A stretch of DNA of 64,000 nucleotides from Cercis canadensis. Lineage: Eukaryota; Streptophyta; Magnoliopsida; Fabales; Fabaceae. The notes under the pieces were generated by a model. It was not told the origin of the DNA and searched no databases. It was given only the letters and a program-made list of their open reading frames with translations. How positions within the stretch are numbered: position 1 is the stretch's first letter; every line of letters begins with the position of its first letter. The stretch spans positions 208,791 through 272,790 of the forward strand of contig QAOA01006720.1 of NCBI GenBank assembly GCA_003255065.1, read 5' to 3'. The translations under genes and the position numbers were made by a program. Shown in pieces: positions 1 to 12,900 of the stretch.

Positions 1-690
1 TTTCTCATTTGATCGTCAGGTAATAAGTAAAAAATCAGAAAAAAGAAAAAAAAGGAGAGTAAGCAAATGGTTAAAAAATGAAAACTGAATGCGCAATGCA
101 AATTTGCTACTAATGCTTTTTATTTTTTATTTTTTATTTTTTAACTGTGATTTTGAGTTCGAATATAGAATAAAAATAATTTTAATATTATTCAATTATG
201 AATTATTTGGTCTAGTCTTTTTTTTTAAGAAGTAATATCATAATCATTATGAACATAAACACATAATACACAACTTATTCATGAATTTCTCAAAAAGTTA
301 TACTATTCCTTCGCACACTAACTAAAAAATCTAGCTATATTTATCTAATAATAAAAAAAAATAATAGCTACATAATTACCAAATAGCCAATGAAAAGACA
401 CAATTTTATTTTTAAATAATTAGTAAAGGCCTATAAAAATAAAATAAAGTCATTATTAATTTTTTTTTTATTGAACAACCATGAATGATGTAACCATTAG
501 TAAGAAGTTGTGAACATAGGTCCTAATTAACGTAATAATATAACCCACGAATCACGTAGAAATGTATTAGAACGGAGGACGCACGTCGTCTACGTCCAAT
601 TCCAACTCATAACCGAAGAAAAAATACCACCCAAAAAAAAAAGAAAAAAGAAAAACCGCTGACCTGTCTTGAAATTGAATATTACAGTGA
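1..690. other. AT-rich upstream region of NAP1
   Basis: No coding region is visible. The stretch is AT-rich with many A and T runs, and is the presumed promoter side of the NAP1 gene. No TATA box could be assigned with confidence. Confidence 0.4.
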
Positions 691-699
691 AAGCTACAA

Positions 700-940
700 T
701 AATATGAGAGATGAAAATCCAATTCCAGCAGCACTTGCTCACGCCCAACTACCCTTTTTGTCTTCTCTTTCTCTCTAAATTCCTCTCTTCAATTCCAACA
801 ACAAGAACCACGCACTCTCAGATCCGAGCTCTTCTTCCATGGTGTAATGCACTCCTTCAATCTTTGAAAGCTCAAGCTCTATATTGTACGCACTCGCTCT
901 TTCTCTCCTTTCTCTTTCTCTCTTTTCCTTTGGGTTTCCG
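700..940 (+). promoter_or_regulatory. Pyrimidine-rich probable 5' leader of NAP1
   Basis: Dense CT tracts (around 760-790 and 895-930) resemble plant 5' untranslated leaders. The open frame here starts within the leader and has no recognisable protein. The NAP1 start codon is at 1763, so an untranslated first exon and leader intron are plausible. The transcription start and the leader splice sites cannot be fixed from sequence alone. Confidence 0.35.
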
Positions 941-1762
941 GGAAAATGCGGGAAAGGAATAGTGGGTTTAATGCATAGTATTTTGATTTCCTAAGGTTGT
1001 AGAAAGCAAAAATCTCTGTTTAGCTCACTGGTTTTTGCTTAATTAGGAAAGTGTAGTATATTTAAAAACTGAAGATGTTGGGGAAAATGAAGAGGTTTAA
1101 GCTTTTTTGTTTTCTTAGTATTCATCTCATTTCTGAGTGGCAAAGCAGAGAGTTTACTAAGAAAGGCTGCTGGTTAATGTTCAATTGCTAATTTGGGAAA
1201 CTTGTGAATCCTGCTAGTGATCACGTCTATGGGTACTGTGGAAATGGAAGAGAAGGGAAAAAAAATGGAATTGAATGTTAGTTCTATTTGTACTTTACTA
1301 TAATGATTTCCTTAGTAAATTACTCAATTGATGGGTAGAACTAACTAATTCAGCGGAGTTTCAGTGAAGAAGCGTCGTGTATGGTCAAGTCCTGTTAGGT
1401 TGTATGTCTATGAATATCATCAAGTCAAATTCTGACTTTGTTCTTTCTTGCATTCTGGTCAAAACAGAACACTAGTGCGTTGTGAAATTGCTGGAAAGTT
1501 TGAAGATAATAGTGCAAGAGTTTAGAACATTGCTGCTTAGACCCAGCAAAGGAAAAATGGGATTATAAATAATTCTGCTTTGTTAGGTGAGAAAGTTAGA
1601 AATATTTTAGATTTACATTTCCTTTGGATTCTTCTATTTAGCTTTCTTTCCCAGTAATCAAATTGAACTTGAGAGGTTCTAGAGATCAGTTTATGTAAAT
1701 GCAAAGAAGATCGATTCTTGGACAACTTGATGCGCAGAACTTTTGAGTGGACTAGTTAGTTA

Positions 1763-3914
1763 ATGGCAAGGTCAAGGCAACAATTATCCCACCAGGATTC
1801 ATCTTTGTCTCCTACTGCTACAAGAGCACGGGAGTGGGAGGGTCCATCCAGATGGACAGACTACCTGGGTACAGAAATGAGTTCTCCATTGTCTTCTGGC
1901 AGCTCCAGGAATTTCTTTCATGATGGACAGGCTCAGAGCACTGTGGGATTCCAATCCCATAAGGGTCTTAACATGCAGTGGGTGGTCCAACTCACAGAAG
2001 TTGCTGAAGGTCTTATGGCTAAAATGCATAGGTTGAATCAGATTTTGGACTATCCGGATCCCATCAATCATGTATTTTCGGAAGGGTTTTGGAAAGCAGG
2101 TGTATTCCCCAACCATCCAAGAATATGTGTATTGCTTTCTAAGAAGTTTCCAGAACACTACAGCAAGTTGCAACTTGAACGTGTAAGAATTTATTTCTGA
2201 TATGCTTTGACTTTTGTGATTAATTAATTTAGGCCTTTATGAGTTTCATCAATTAGAAGAAAATGGATGCAGGTTGACAAGGTTGCCTGGGATTCAATGC
2301 ATGATCATGCAGAACTTCATTTACAGAGTCTGGAACCATGGGTGCAGGTATGCTGTAATTGCTTAATTTACTTATTCTCCATTATGCTCATATTCATTAT
2401 TGGGTACTAACAAATTCTATGATTTATTTGCACAAGTATATAAGAGTGTGAAAATTCAAAATTTATTTATTTTTCTTAGGGGGAAAGGTTGGAGAAAAGT
2501 GCAAGAAAAGGCTGAAGCCAACACTGAAACAGTTAACTTAGATTTGATTCCTTGATTCTGTTGTTAAGTCAGTTGATGGTGGCAGGTTCATATTGATTTT
2601 TTTGTTATAAAATAAAATTCCAATCTGGTGCTTTTGTGTGAGAAATTTAGGGTCTGTTGATTTTGGTCTAGAAAACCCCTCTTGGTTTCAATTCATGTCA
2701 ACTAGGACTTGTAAATTGCTCATTTATGTGATATCTTGTGGGTTTTCAATTCACGTGCATGGTACAGGAACTCAGTTGGCAATGATTCTTTTGTGTGTAA
2801 CAGCTACTTCTTGACTTGATGGTGTTTCGTGAGCAAGCTCTGCGGCTTATATTGGATCTAAGTAGTACAGTAATTACCTTGTTGGTGAGTCTCAATATTG
2901 TTGCTTTTTGACCATGGAAAGCAAATTTTGGGATCTAATAATGTGAAGTAATATTTGATGTTAGAAGGATATTGAAACTGGTTTGCTCATTTAACTCAAT
3001 ATGAGATGCTATCAGATTTTCTTGAAAAACCATTTGATATAATATATGGATTTTTTATACATGTTTCACCACAGAGTGAATTAGCTCCCTTTGGTCTTTT
3101 TCTTGTGACATAATGCAAGACAAGGAAGAATAAAAAAAGTCTAGATTGGTTGTTCTTTTTTTTTTATTTATTTTTTATTTTTGAGGACTTAGCATTTGAA
3201 ATAATCTAGAGCATAATTTCTAGACATTTTTGCATATCTCAAATAACTTGGCACAGTGTTTTACAGCCCCATCAGAACTCGCTTATACTACATGCATTTA
3301 TGGATCTCTTCTGTTCTTTCGTGCGGGTTAACCTTTTCTCTGAGAAGGCAAGTTAACTTTCCTTTTTGTTTATTAATTTCCATTTCTTTTGATTATGAAA
3401 AACTGTCATTTATTATGAAAACTTGATTTATTTGAATGTAGTTTTTTGCTAAACATATGCTTTCTTGCAGATGCCAAGAAAGATGCTGCTCCAGACCTAT
3501 AACCTTTTGCATGCAATGTCAAGAAATGAGCGAGACTGTGATTTTTATCATCGGTAGGATTCTCTTATAAAATTTTTGAAAAATATATCTGTAGTTTTTG
3601 ATAAATGGTGATAGATAAGTTCACAAGCACACACCCATGCACAAACCATCTAGTATAACATATTTTTAATGGAATTACTTAAAAAATTTCTTAAACAAAG
3701 CCACAGATGGGTATAACACATGTGCATACATAGCTCATACTACTGAAGAGGGAAGGGGCAAAGAGAAAATTAGAAGATTGAAAATTCCAAAAGGAATTTC
3801 CATTTCAGATATGCAGAGGGATTGGATAGCCTTACTGCATTGGTGTTTTTCTGTTTCTGTTAAGAAGGATAACTTATCCTTCTTCTTCTTAATGAAATTC
3901 TTCTTTGATTGAAC

Positions 3915-3958
<44 letters not shown>

Positions 3959-6900
3959 ATATGATCATGAATTTACACCCAAAAGTGAAAAAAAGGAAAA
4001 AAGATAATAACACGCTGTAGACCATCTGTTTATATGGAGTGCTACTCTGGTCCAATCTGCATCTGAACACTCTTGAATATCCTTTGCTTATGGTGTGCTA
4101 CAAGCCACATGCTTTCCTTTATCCTCACTGGAAATTCTTTACTGAAGAAGTCCCTTCCTCTGTATGCTTTGGGGGACACTTGACTGCCAGACGAATACTA
4201 TAGATGCAAAGCATCCTTCACCTTCAGAGTTTCATCTCTTCATCATTTTTTTAAATGTTTGGACATTCTAGATACTTTTGTAAATAGTCAGACAGTACTG
4301 CCTCTTTATTTTCTGCTATCCAGTAAAAAGCTGGGAAACCATCTTTCAAAGGGATTTTGTTGCGGCATTTGTACATGGAAACTTCACCATTCCATCATTT
4401 CCAACTTAATGCAACTCTGCACTGCACCACAAAATCTTTTTATGAAAACGAGATATGGTCCTTACCACCAAAATAAGAACAAGATTAAGATTCTGAAACT
4501 TAAGGAAAATATTTTATCCCTATTATTAAATTAAATAGAAGAAAAGTGGAAAGAAATTTGGTTCTGTTTTTTCTTACAAAACATAGGTTACAGGAGAATT
4601 TCTCCACCCATCCTAATCCTCCTTATGCTTTTTCTCAGCACTTCCCTCTATGAAGTAAACCTCTGCATAAACTTCCATCAAGGTAGTGTCAAACATGTCC
4701 ATACACCATGCTGCCCCTCTCCTTGTTTTAGTTTCTTGATAATCTCCTTTTATAACTTAATGGACTTTACACTTGCCACCTCTACTATTCAATGCGACAT
4801 CACTTGGAAGTTCTCCCAACTTTCCAGCTATACAGTTAGGATAACAGGATTAGTATGCAATAATATTTTCTATTACGATATTCATTCTCTCTTTCTTTTG
4901 CACAAATAACTGTCTCCTAATTCTTTGTCTCCTCATAAGGTCAGTCTGTATTGTTTCTTTCTCTGCATGACAGCTTGATTCAATTTATTGACTCTTATGA
5001 TCCACCACTGAAAGGCTTACAGGAAGACCTAAATTTTGTGAGCCCACGTATTGGAGAGGTTAGTATCATCCTTCTATATATAAATATATGGTATAATTGT
5101 TTAGATCAGTAACTATGATAAAGCGATGAGTATGTTACGTTTCTCTTTTTTTTTTTAATAGAACCGTTAGCTTGGTTGAGAATGACAGCAAAAAAGAGAA
5201 ATAAGGACAGAGAGAAATCAATAATTCACTAAATTTTTGTTCAAGGGGAATCTAGAAAATGACTTTACTCATAGAACAAGGCAATTTCAAGAATATCTTT
5301 TCCATTATAGCTATTTTGGTTTTTTTTTTTGTGAAATTGGTTATTTCTTATGTTATTAAGATGATGCTGCCTACTGGACGACAAATGCCTTAGCCAATCA
5401 TAATAGCCCAATACTATTCTCTGCGTTTGAAAATCTGTTCAGTTTATATATATAGTTTTTTGAATGTTTCTTTTAATTCCTTTCTTATTTCATAAGGGGT
5501 CTAAGCAAACCATGTTCTAAACACCAAATGACTCACGTGATGATGTTTAAATCCTTCCTAATTGGAATATTCTCACCTTTAGCTATCTGAAATGAGCATA
5601 ATGCACCTAGGCTGTGAGTAGGTGTTAACGTGTGCCTCTGTTTTTGGCCTGAAGTAGTTGCTGTTGCAGTGTCTTTGGTTGTTCCAACTATGTATTTTTG
5701 CTTTGTTAGCCTGGTTTTCCCTTTCAAAGCTAACCTGCACTTTTCATTCTGCAGTAATGAAATTCGTAATTATTGGTTGACAAAAAAAGGTCTTCCAGCT
5801 CTAACCTTAACATTGATTCATGTTAAGGTTTATTCAAGCATTTCAGCAGAAATCACGTTGGTGCTATGGTGTTGTTAAAACATAGAATTCAACACACTTT
5901 TCATAAAATATCACTTATCCTTCCAAATCCATAATTATTTTCCTCAATAATAAACTTCTGTCACTTATTACTCACAATCCTTGCAAATGAATGTGAAGCA
6001 TATTAAGTCCGTTTTTATATTATACATGATATTGTTTTATATAATATAAATGGATTTCTTGGAAAAGTTATTTCTTCCATGGCCAAATGATTGTGGGTTT
6101 GGCAACCTGTTAATTCATCGTCATGATATATTTTTTCCAGGTATTAGAGGCTGTGGGTCCTATTATTTTTCTATCAACAGACACAAGGAAACTTAGAAAT
6201 GAGGGATTTTTAAGTCCATATCATCCTCGGTATCCAGACATACTCACAAATTCTGCTCACCCCATGGTGAGGCTAATTTTACTTTTATATATGATTTCTT
6301 GATATATGTTATTACTTACTATTACTACATTAAGATTTTCTTGTTTTTCAATCCTGCAGAGAGCACAAGACCTGGCAAACGTTACTGCTTACCGAGAATG
6401 GGTCTTATTTGGGTATCTTGTCTGCCCCGATGAGCTGCTTCGTGTCACTAGCATTGATATTGCTTTGGTAAAGTCGATGCTTGTGTAACTGTACTCTACT
6501 AGCTATATTACCAGTTTCCATGTGAATTTACAGTAGATGGAGGATACTGGAATGATTTGTCTAGCTTAGGGAAAACACTAGCCACATTGAAAGCATAATA
6601 CTGACATAATAATTGAAACTTGATATTTGACCTTTCAAAAAGAACAACTGAGCTTTTATACAATGTTGGGTTGCCTATTCTCCTGATGGCTTAAGCTATC
6701 AAGAGACTTCTTAATATATTAAGATTTTTATCACAAAAGAAGAATATATATATATATTAATATTAACAATAAACATAGATACAAAAAGGTACCCGCAGGT
6801 GGCCCTAATTCTTATGCAGCGTATGTTCCTTGGGATGACACTGGAATCACGTAATATGTAGGTTGCACACATGCGGCATACCTTGAAAAAGATTGTTTTG

Positions 6901-9900
6901 GTCATTTATTAATTTATTATTGATGAATAGAAAATATTTATTATTTCTTACCAAGGAAGCAAACCTCCATATGTCAGAGGCATAAAAAGAACAGCCTTCA
7001 AAAGGAGCCAAAAGACAGAAAAAGGGGAACATGTAAAAATCATTTTATGCAAGACAAAGAATATGGAAAGCCTTGTACCATAAAGAAAAAGAAAAAGAAG
7101 AAAAAGAATCTGGAATTGGAAACTCTACAAGAGAAGACATTTTTAAGAGGCAGAAGAAGGGTATTCTCATATTCAAGTAAAAGGGGTCATTAAAATATTA
7201 ATCTAATTGTTTAATGAGTAAAATTTAGTTTAGTGCTTTTGAGACAGATATATTGTAAAGAGGCAGAGGAACATACAGGGAGAATGAGTAATATTTAGTT
7301 TAGTGCTTTTGAGACAGATATATTGTAAAGAGGCAGAGGAACATATAGGGAGAAGGTTGTTTGACAGGAATGCTATAGGTTAACTGAGTTTATGTTTACC
7401 AGATTATATGAATGCAATATATTTTGGCGTCAAGACAAGTTCTTGGATAAGTGTTTAAGAGAGTATAGAGGTTGACATACACCACCCCTTGTGAAAGAAA
7501 GTCTACTTCTAACATGTGGTTTAACTAGAGCTTCTGAATTTGCAACATTCAATTTTTTCAATACTTTATGATACTTTTTGCCGTTAGACACTCAAGTATT
7601 GTGATAAACTAAAAAAATAAGGTTTCATATTGGTGAAAATGATGATTGTTAATTATGCTGAGTTTGCATCCTAAATTCTTTCTGCTCCTCATCATGCTGT
7701 TTCAGGTTGTCTTGAAGGAAAATTTAGTCCTCACATTATTCAGGGATGAGGTAAATGTTACCTATTGGCTTTGGAAAAATGTTCTTGAACTGCAGTAGTT
7801 GAAAATTTTGTAACCCTCAACATGCAGTACATACTTTTGCATGAAGATTATCAGTTGTACGTTCTGCCTCGAATATTAGAGTCTAAGAAGATGGCTAAAT
7901 CTGGACGTACAAAGCAAAAAGAGGCTGATCTAGAGTATAATGTTGCAAAGCAGGTTGAGAAAATGATAAGGTATATTCCAGAGGTCCTATTTAAATTAAT
8001 TTTGTTATGTATAAAAATATCAAATTCAAAATGTTCCTAAAGTTGAAAGACTTGTGGAATATTGAAATCCAGTCATCCAGAGGAGTGAGGCAGAGGGAGT
8101 CAAATCTTTGTAGTTTGTACTTGTCTATGCTTTTGCATTTGGTTTTTACAATGATATAGTTTCTAACATACTTTCTTTGGCTGAATTCTAAAGTTAATTT
8201 GGAAATGGAATAATTGTTACAACTGTTTTGCACTCTAAAAATGTTGGAAACTAAAATGAAAACAATATGAATATAAATTTTCTATGTACCTATCTAAGAA
8301 AGGCTGTGTCAGTACTTCTTCTAAATTCCTAGCTTTCTAACATGCCTTGAGGATTTGATGCAACTTTTAAAATCTAAGACAACTGAGGAAGGGATCTAGT
8401 TTGTTCTGTAACATTGCAAAGGACCATTAGTTTCTTGGATAGTGCGTATAAGATTTTGATGAAGGTTTTGTCCAACTGATCACGTGGGATTTTTGGATTT
8501 GTGAACTACCATTTTGTTTGCATGTTTGGGTTTGATTACCAACTCCTGAAAGCTGCTTAAAAGTTGCTTTTGAGAGTTGCAACTCAAACCAAGCATGCAC
8601 TTAGTCCTAAGAGGGTAGGGATGTGTTGACTGTGACACGTATTGTGATTATGGCTGTCAAAGATGTTGTTCATGGCACTATGCTTTATGGGATAGGGGTG
8701 GTTTTTGTGGGTTCTTTATGGTATTTGGCTAATGATTGCTGTCTGTTACACAGAAGAATTTGGAGTTCTTTATTTTCTTGATGTCTCATTATCCTCTCAT
8801 TATCCTTCTACTGTAGTTTGTTTTATTTTTTCCTTTCTTGGAGGATGCCTCATCCACACTCTTTATATCTTCTCTTTTTCTCTTAATACATTGTCTACTT
8901 TTATCTCTCTCTTTCACACACACACAGAAAGAAAAGTTTTATGGGACCATTACAATTGAATGTGCTAAGGTTAGAAGTGACTGATTATTTCAGTGAAGTG
9001 CATGAACAAGCAATATTATCTTGTGATGCCATACATCGTGAAAGGAGAATATTACTTAAACAAGAGATTGGGAGAATGGTGCTATTTTTTACAGATCAAC
9101 CCAGTCTGTTGGCCCCAAACATTCAGGTGGTTTTCTTTTGGTAAACTTTAGGTGTTAGCTGTTAAATAGTGTATTTGACATTACTCGCAGCAATTGCTGT
9201 TATCACTTTCATTTGTAAATGTGCTAGCTTCATTTGTATGTAAGCATATTTGTTTATTGTTCTTCAGTTGTTCTTACTAGTTTTATTGCTTAGTATTGGT
9301 TATGACTTATCAGCATATTAGCACTTTCTGTTTGCAATTTGATAATGGTACTATTGTTTGTAGTCTGATGATAGGGACAGGTTTTTATTCCTTACCCTTG
9401 TTACAGGTTTTTTGAGGTTTATGGTCCCAAGGTGTACTTGAGCATGAGTCATCTTGCTCATGGCTGCGTGTCAATTGGATTGTTGTTTCATAATTTTGTT
9501 CCTTTTGATGGTCCATATGGAGATGCACATACAGGGTAGTGTTAGCATGTTAAGCTAAATCTAGATTTCTGGTTCTGTGTTCCATTATCTTTGACATGTC
9601 ATCGGTGTGCTCAATGTGGTATATGAAGTGACATCTCTCTTCCTTGGGAATGTGAGCATGTTAATAGATTTTTTTTTTTTTTTTTTTCCATAGATATGGA
9701 TTTGATTGTATGTTACTATATTGTTATGTTTCATGCTTCTTCATCCTTTTTAAATTCTCTATGTATCCTCAAAGGATGTAATGTTTCCTACAGATGGTGT
9801 TTTCTGCCTTGGCTTTAGCTCAATGTGAAGTGATCTGGTATTTCCAACATGTAGGAATTGCATCATCGAAATCTAAAACTGCTCGGGTGGTACCAGTAGA

Positions 9901-12900
9901 TATAGTGAGTTTTCTTTCCTCTGTTATTACATGTGTTCTACTTTTCTTCCAGCATATAGCTTTCATCTATTAATAAAGTTGTTGACTTCAAATTTCATGA
10001 TTATGTTTGCAGGATCCAAATGATCCAACTATTGGCTTTTTGTTGGATGGAATGGACCGTTTATGTTGTTTAGTGCGCAAATATATTGCAGGTTAGAATG
10101 TTAGATTACGTTTACATAGACCAATTTCTCCTAAGGTGAAGTAATATGATATGTAATAACTGTCTATCATTGTTAAAAAAGAATGTTGAAGGTCTTACTT
10201 GAAGGAGGTATACAAGGAGAAAAATTTGTAAACTGTTATAAGCTCTGAAATATGTTCTGAAGGGTGAAATGCACTCTTAATTTCTTTATTCTGATCTTGT
10301 AAAGTTTAATGGTGGTGGCTGGTATCCAAATCTTTGGAATGAGGTAACATACATCAGTGCTGCTAATTGCTTTTTAAACAAGACTGTAGATCGATTGACG
10401 TCTGTATGAAAATAAATCAAAGTTACATCATTTAATAACTTTTTAAAGGATACTTTTTTTCACAAAATTCCACTGTTGGATTAAAAGCTGACATTATAGA
10501 TTATGCCCCTAAAATATCATAATATTAAGACACTATTTGATTTTCAATTAGTATTTCATATGGTTAACATACAATATGATTTTCAAATTATTAGAAGTTA
10601 TCAGCTGTTTTGATTTTATACTCTTAATGTGTGATTTATCTTAACTTTGGCATGCTAGATCTGCTTAAAAGTCTTACGGTTCAATGAGTGGATTAATGAA
10701 AACTGCACAATTTAAATAACCCTTGATAATGTGAATCATTTTATTAAATGCTTTCTCAAATTTGAGAATTTACAACAGAACTATATGCCAAATTCTGTAT
10801 AATTTCAAGTGAGAGTTAAATAGAAAGAAGTGAAAACTCCTTATATATATATATATATATATATATTATGCATGTGATAGTGGATGCTTTATATAATTTA
10901 TTTGCAAGATTTAGAGTTAAATGGTACACTATGTTTTTTTTCCTCTGTATTTGTTCATATATAGTTTTATAATGATATTGTTGATGTTAAAGTTGTTGCC
11001 TTTGAATGCAGCAATTCGAGGTTACTCATTGTCCTATCTTTCATCCTGTGCTGGTAGAATTCGGTTTTTAATGGGCACACCTGGAATGGTGGCTCTTGAT
11101 ATAGATGCAGGCTTGAAGGGACTTTTACAGCAGATTGTCCACCACCTAGAAAACATACCAAAACCACAGGGTGAAAATATATCTGCCATCACTTGCGATT
11201 TATCGGTAAGTAAGACATAAATGCAGGTCATTTTCCAATTACTATAGCAATGGAAATATATGCGTTTCTGGATAGGATGCAGTTGTTCATCATGGATTTT
11301 GTTATAAATAGATTTGCAATTAGAATTAGCTAAAAACCTAAAAGAAGTTATCACTTTCACGTAGAACTTAACTCATTCAATATAAGTAGTGCCTGCCATC
11401 AGTAAATTAATTGATATGGTAAGAGGGCTAAATTTGTGAAGTCCTGCTAGTATACTGATGCACGAAAAGACAACTTGTGTATATATGTTTTCTGTAGCTC
11501 TTTTATTGTCAATAGTATCAGAGTTTCTAGTTTTTCTTTCCTTCCTCTTTCTTTAATGTTTTTGGTACTCAGTAAGTTTATTGATAGTATTTATGTGTTT
11601 GTACACATATGTGGAGTACATTCCAATATCTCACATATACTTCTATTACACACTTGTGCTGCACAGAAAAATTTTGAGCTCCTAGTGTTCTTCGTAGTTA
11701 AATTTTTCTTAGTTAAAATTTTTCCTTTGGCTCCATGTCCTTGTTTGAAATCGTAGTTATCCCTTTTTCCAGTCTATATGGTTAGCAGATTACAATCTGA
11801 ATAAGCTCTCAGCTTGTTGCAAACAAACTGAAGTCAATGAACTTTAACTTGCACTTCAATTAACTTAATAAAAAATCAACTTGGAACTTGATAGGCTCAA
11901 TAATCAACTTGTTGCTTGATGAGCTGAACAAACAATGATTTATAAAACTTTGTATTTTCTACTTGCAAACAAGCCCTGACTATTCCCGAGCAATAAGACT
12001 TCGAGATTGCTTGAACTGGACCTCCTTTTGCAAATCAACAAACCTCCTTCTGTTCAACTTGAGTCATAATTTGGGGGTAGATTAGAGTCAAATTTGACTT
12101 TGATCTGAGGACGGTAGTAGCTTTTGGTTCATTTAGAGGCTTATTAAATCTAGCTGGTGCAGTTGACTTGATGTCCTCTAAGATTGTTGGAATTTTTATT
12201 TAATTTTTTGGAACTTCTTTATTATTTGCTTGGCTACTAAAGTTAGGATAAGGTGGTTGGTAAGGCTTTTGTACCATATGAACAAGAGAGAGAGAGAGGG
12301 GCAGCAACCCTGCCCCGCGCCTGCCGGGGGGGGGGGGGGTTGGTGGTGGTGGGGGAAGGGAAGTAAAGTAGAAGACAAATATTGACTGAAAGGTGTTCAT
12401 AGTACTGATGCCTACCCTTCTATTTATAATGATGCTATGACTGTACAGCTAGATATATATCCCTTACATAGGATGAACTACAAGCAATAACTCCTAATTC
12501 CCGAGATCCTGACAAATCTAAGTTTGGAATAACTTAAAACTTTGTTCTATTAGAGTTTTGAAAACTATTCCTGAGGCTGTTTTACAGCCTGAGCTTTTAC
12601 GTCAAGTGGTTCTTTGAGATGGTATAAGATCCTAGTTTTTTGTTATTTATTTATTTAAATTACTATTATAATAAATGAAGATATTTTAAGAGCCTAGTTG
12701 ATCACGTGTTTGGAGTTTGATCAGTGCAATTAAAATTTTTGTTTGAAGTGTTTAGTCTTAGTATAACTCGGTTGAATACCATGTTTCAAGCTCAATGGGA
12801 TTTCATATAAGGGAATGTTCTGCAACAACAATTCATAAAATGAGTCTCTACTTGGATTTATTCAATTGTCTTAGAATAGTTTGAAACCTAACTTTTACAT

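Noticed and set aside
711-962. 83-codon frame upstream of NAP1
   Set aside because: Falls in the CT-rich probable leader. Its residues are mostly Leu/Phe/Ser from pyrimidine tracts and there is no family match.
1799-2173. 124-codon minus-strand frame opposite NAP1 exon 1
   Set aside because: Antisense shadow of a confidently identified exon.
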